Assembly (NCBI GenBank): GCA_030654205.1
Contig: JAURXW010000461.1
Location: forward strand, 1-5,391
DNA: 5,391 bases
Reading direction: 5' to 3'
DNA from: Bacteriovorax sp.
Lineage (GTDB): Bacteria > Bdellovibrionota > Bacteriovoracia > Bacteriovoracales > Bacteriovoracaceae
A program made the position numbers and the translations under genes. Of the stretch, positions 4,857-5,391 are shown piece after piece. Every line of letters starts with the position of its first letter. Positions within the stretch are counted from its first letter, which is position 1. The notes beneath the pieces are model-generated. The model was not told where the DNA came from and ran no database searches. It worked only from the letters and a program-made list of their open reading frames with translations.

Positions 4857-5154
4857 AATTGGTGGAATGAGCTTTTCAGAATACTCTCCTGCTGCTGAGC
4901 TTGCGAACAACCCAGAAGGTGTGGCCATGGCGATGGTAGAAGCTTTAATTGAGGGCGATAAAGAAGCCTTTCAAGAAATTCTTGAAGGATATGTAAAAGC
5001 ACGCCAAATCTCTAAAGTCGTAAAAGAAATGAAAATTAGTAGGGCCGTCATTTATGAGGCCATGGATAAGAAGAAAAATCCAAGCCTTTCTTCACTTTGT
5101 AAAATTATGAAAGCTTTTAAGGAAGCCGATTTAAAAGAAAATCTTGCTGCTTAA
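4792..5154 (+). CDS. HigA-like antitoxin, DNA-binding (addiction module antidote protein)
   Basis: Antitoxin partner of the preceding toxin; it should neutralise it by binding and repress the shared promoter. The core matches the addiction module antidote family: SFSEYSPAAEL (27-37), MVEALIEGDKEAFQEILEGYVKAR (48-71) and a helix-turn-helix (about 73-109; ISKVVKEMKISRAVIYEAM then NPSLSSLCKIMKAF). Ahead of the core is a 25-residue Lys-rich leader (MASKKTLTKQKKLPKKSTKK), encoded within the toxin's 3' end in another frame. Family members usually start close to the F-x-x-Y motif, so this extension is unusual. It may be a disordered, protease-sensitive or DNA-contacting arm, or simply a by-product of the overlap. 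The strong ribosome site favours including it. Confidence 0.92.
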   Translation: MASKKTLTKQKKLPKKSTKKLKIGGMSFSEYSPAAELANNPEGVAMAMVEALIEGDKEAFQEILEGYVKARQISKVVKEMKISRAVIYEAMDKKKNPSLSSLCKIMKAFKEADLKENLAA

Positions 5155-5179
5155 ACTTGGCTCTTTTTTGGCCCCAAAA

Positions 5180-5195
5180 TGCCCAAAAAAGGGCA
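5180..5195. repeat. Short hairpin TGCCC-A6-GGGCA after the antitoxin gene
   Basis: A 5-bp stem with an A6 loop lies 25 bases after the antitoxin stop. On the plus strand an A-run, not a T-run, follows, so it is not a standard terminator for the operon. On the minus strand only four T's follow the stem. Function unclear. Confidence 0.25.
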
Positions 5196-5252
5196 AAAAA
5201 AGACAAGAATGGACGACAAAACAAGAGGACTTCGGTTCGTGGTTTTTAGTAC

Positions 5253-5280
5253 ATTTTCATCGGGAAAATTAATATTTTTT
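5253..5280 (+). terminator. Weak candidate terminator of the toxin-antitoxin operon
   Basis: ATTTTC and GAAAAT form a 6-bp stem with a 5-base loop, followed by TTAATATTTTTT. The stem is AT-rich and thus weak, but it is the only stem with a T-tract on the plus strand between the antitoxin and the tRNA-like fragment. Confidence 0.3.
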
Positions 5281-5314
5281 AGAGTTTAGTTTCAATTCTT
5301 GAAATCTGCCTTCG

Positions 5315-5342
5315 CGATTCCGTCCCTGGGCACCATTTTTTT
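5315..5342 (+). other. tRNA 3'-end fragment, probable island attachment site (attR/attL)
   Basis: The 21 bases at 5315-5335 have the structure of a tRNA 3' end: part of the T-loop (CGATT), T-stem 3' strand (CCGTC), a 7-base acceptor 3' strand (CCTGGGC), discriminator A and encoded CCA. Seven T's follow, the usual place for a tRNA gene terminator. The acceptor strand predicts a tRNA beginning GCCCAGG, which with discriminator A fits tRNA-Phe. The rest of the tRNA is missing: the bases before do not supply a T-stem partner (GACGG) or an anticodon arm. A displaced tRNA 3' end of about 20 bp is the classic product of tyrosine-integrase insertion into a tRNA gene, so the full tRNA should stand at the island's other end. 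Confidence 0.7.
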
Positions 5343-5359
5343 AAAACCATTTTAGAAAA

Positions 5360-5380
5360 GGGGGCATTTAATTTGCTCCC
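5360..5380. repeat. Hairpin near the right window edge
   Basis: GGGGGCA and TGCTCCC pair over seven positions (one G-U) with a 7-base loop. It lies beyond the tRNA fragment, in presumed chromosomal flank. What follows is cut off by the window, so terminator or leader structure cannot be decided. Confidence 0.3.
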
Positions 5381-5391
5381 GCAAGATAATT

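Noticed and set aside
4695..4928. Minus-strand frame of 77 residues across the toxin-antitoxin overlap.
   Set aside because: Shadow of two overlapping genes with clear family motifs on the plus strand.

Overview
The window reads as the right-hand end of an AT-rich bacterial genomic island, with chromosome probably resuming in the last ~55 bases. Three proteins have Sec signal peptides: a NodB polysaccharide deacetylase, a chymotrypsin-like (S1) protease and a truncated subtilase-like protein. Together with a tRNA-Phe-like 3' end, this would suit a Gram-negative of the Bdellovibrio/Bacteriovorax kind, but that assignment is inference; nothing here fixes the taxon.

Layout: (1) 2-859 (+): the 3' part of a gene cut by the window edge. 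It encodes a protein that resembles a degenerate class III nucleotide-cyclase fold. (2) 860-1046: spacer with two inverted repeats and a probable promoter that starts transcription at the ATG of the next gene. (3) 1047-1949 (+): secreted polysaccharide deacetylase with all five NodB motifs. (4) 1950-2240: AT-rich spacer with a 12-bp palindrome. (5) 2241-3023 (+): secreted S1 serine protease with an intact triad. (6) 3066-3113: strong bidirectional terminator between convergent genes. (7) 3114-4250 (-): two damaged genes, a serine-recombinase C-terminal fragment and the front of a subtilase-like protein, separated by a small scar bounded by perfect 13-bp inverted repeats. (8) 4251-4556: spacer with a possible minus-strand coding remnant and a near-consensus promoter. 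(9) 4557-5154 (+): toxin-first HigB/HigA-like toxin-antitoxin pair whose frames overlap. (10) 5155-5391: spacer carrying a 21-bp copy of a tRNA 3' end (TΨC arm, acceptor strand, CCA) followed by seven T's, best read as an island attachment site.

How the parts relate: the deacetylase and S1 protease are exported hydrolases that could act on cell-wall sugars and proteins, but they do not form an operon with each other. The toxin-antitoxin pair sits next to the putative attachment site, where it could stabilise the island. The resolvase and subtilase remnants record earlier element traffic. Two genes, the deacetylase and the toxin, share the same start architecture: a -10 hexamer followed by exactly six bases and then the ATG, with no Shine-Dalgarno. 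This predicts leaderless mRNAs. The antitoxin and the S1 protease instead have clear Shine-Dalgarno sequences.

I found no CRISPR array, complete insertion sequence, complete tRNA or rRNA. The most unusual features are the predicted leaderless toxin start paired with a strong antitoxin ribosome site, the inverted-repeat scar that coincides exactly with two gene breakpoints, and the tRNA-derived attachment site.
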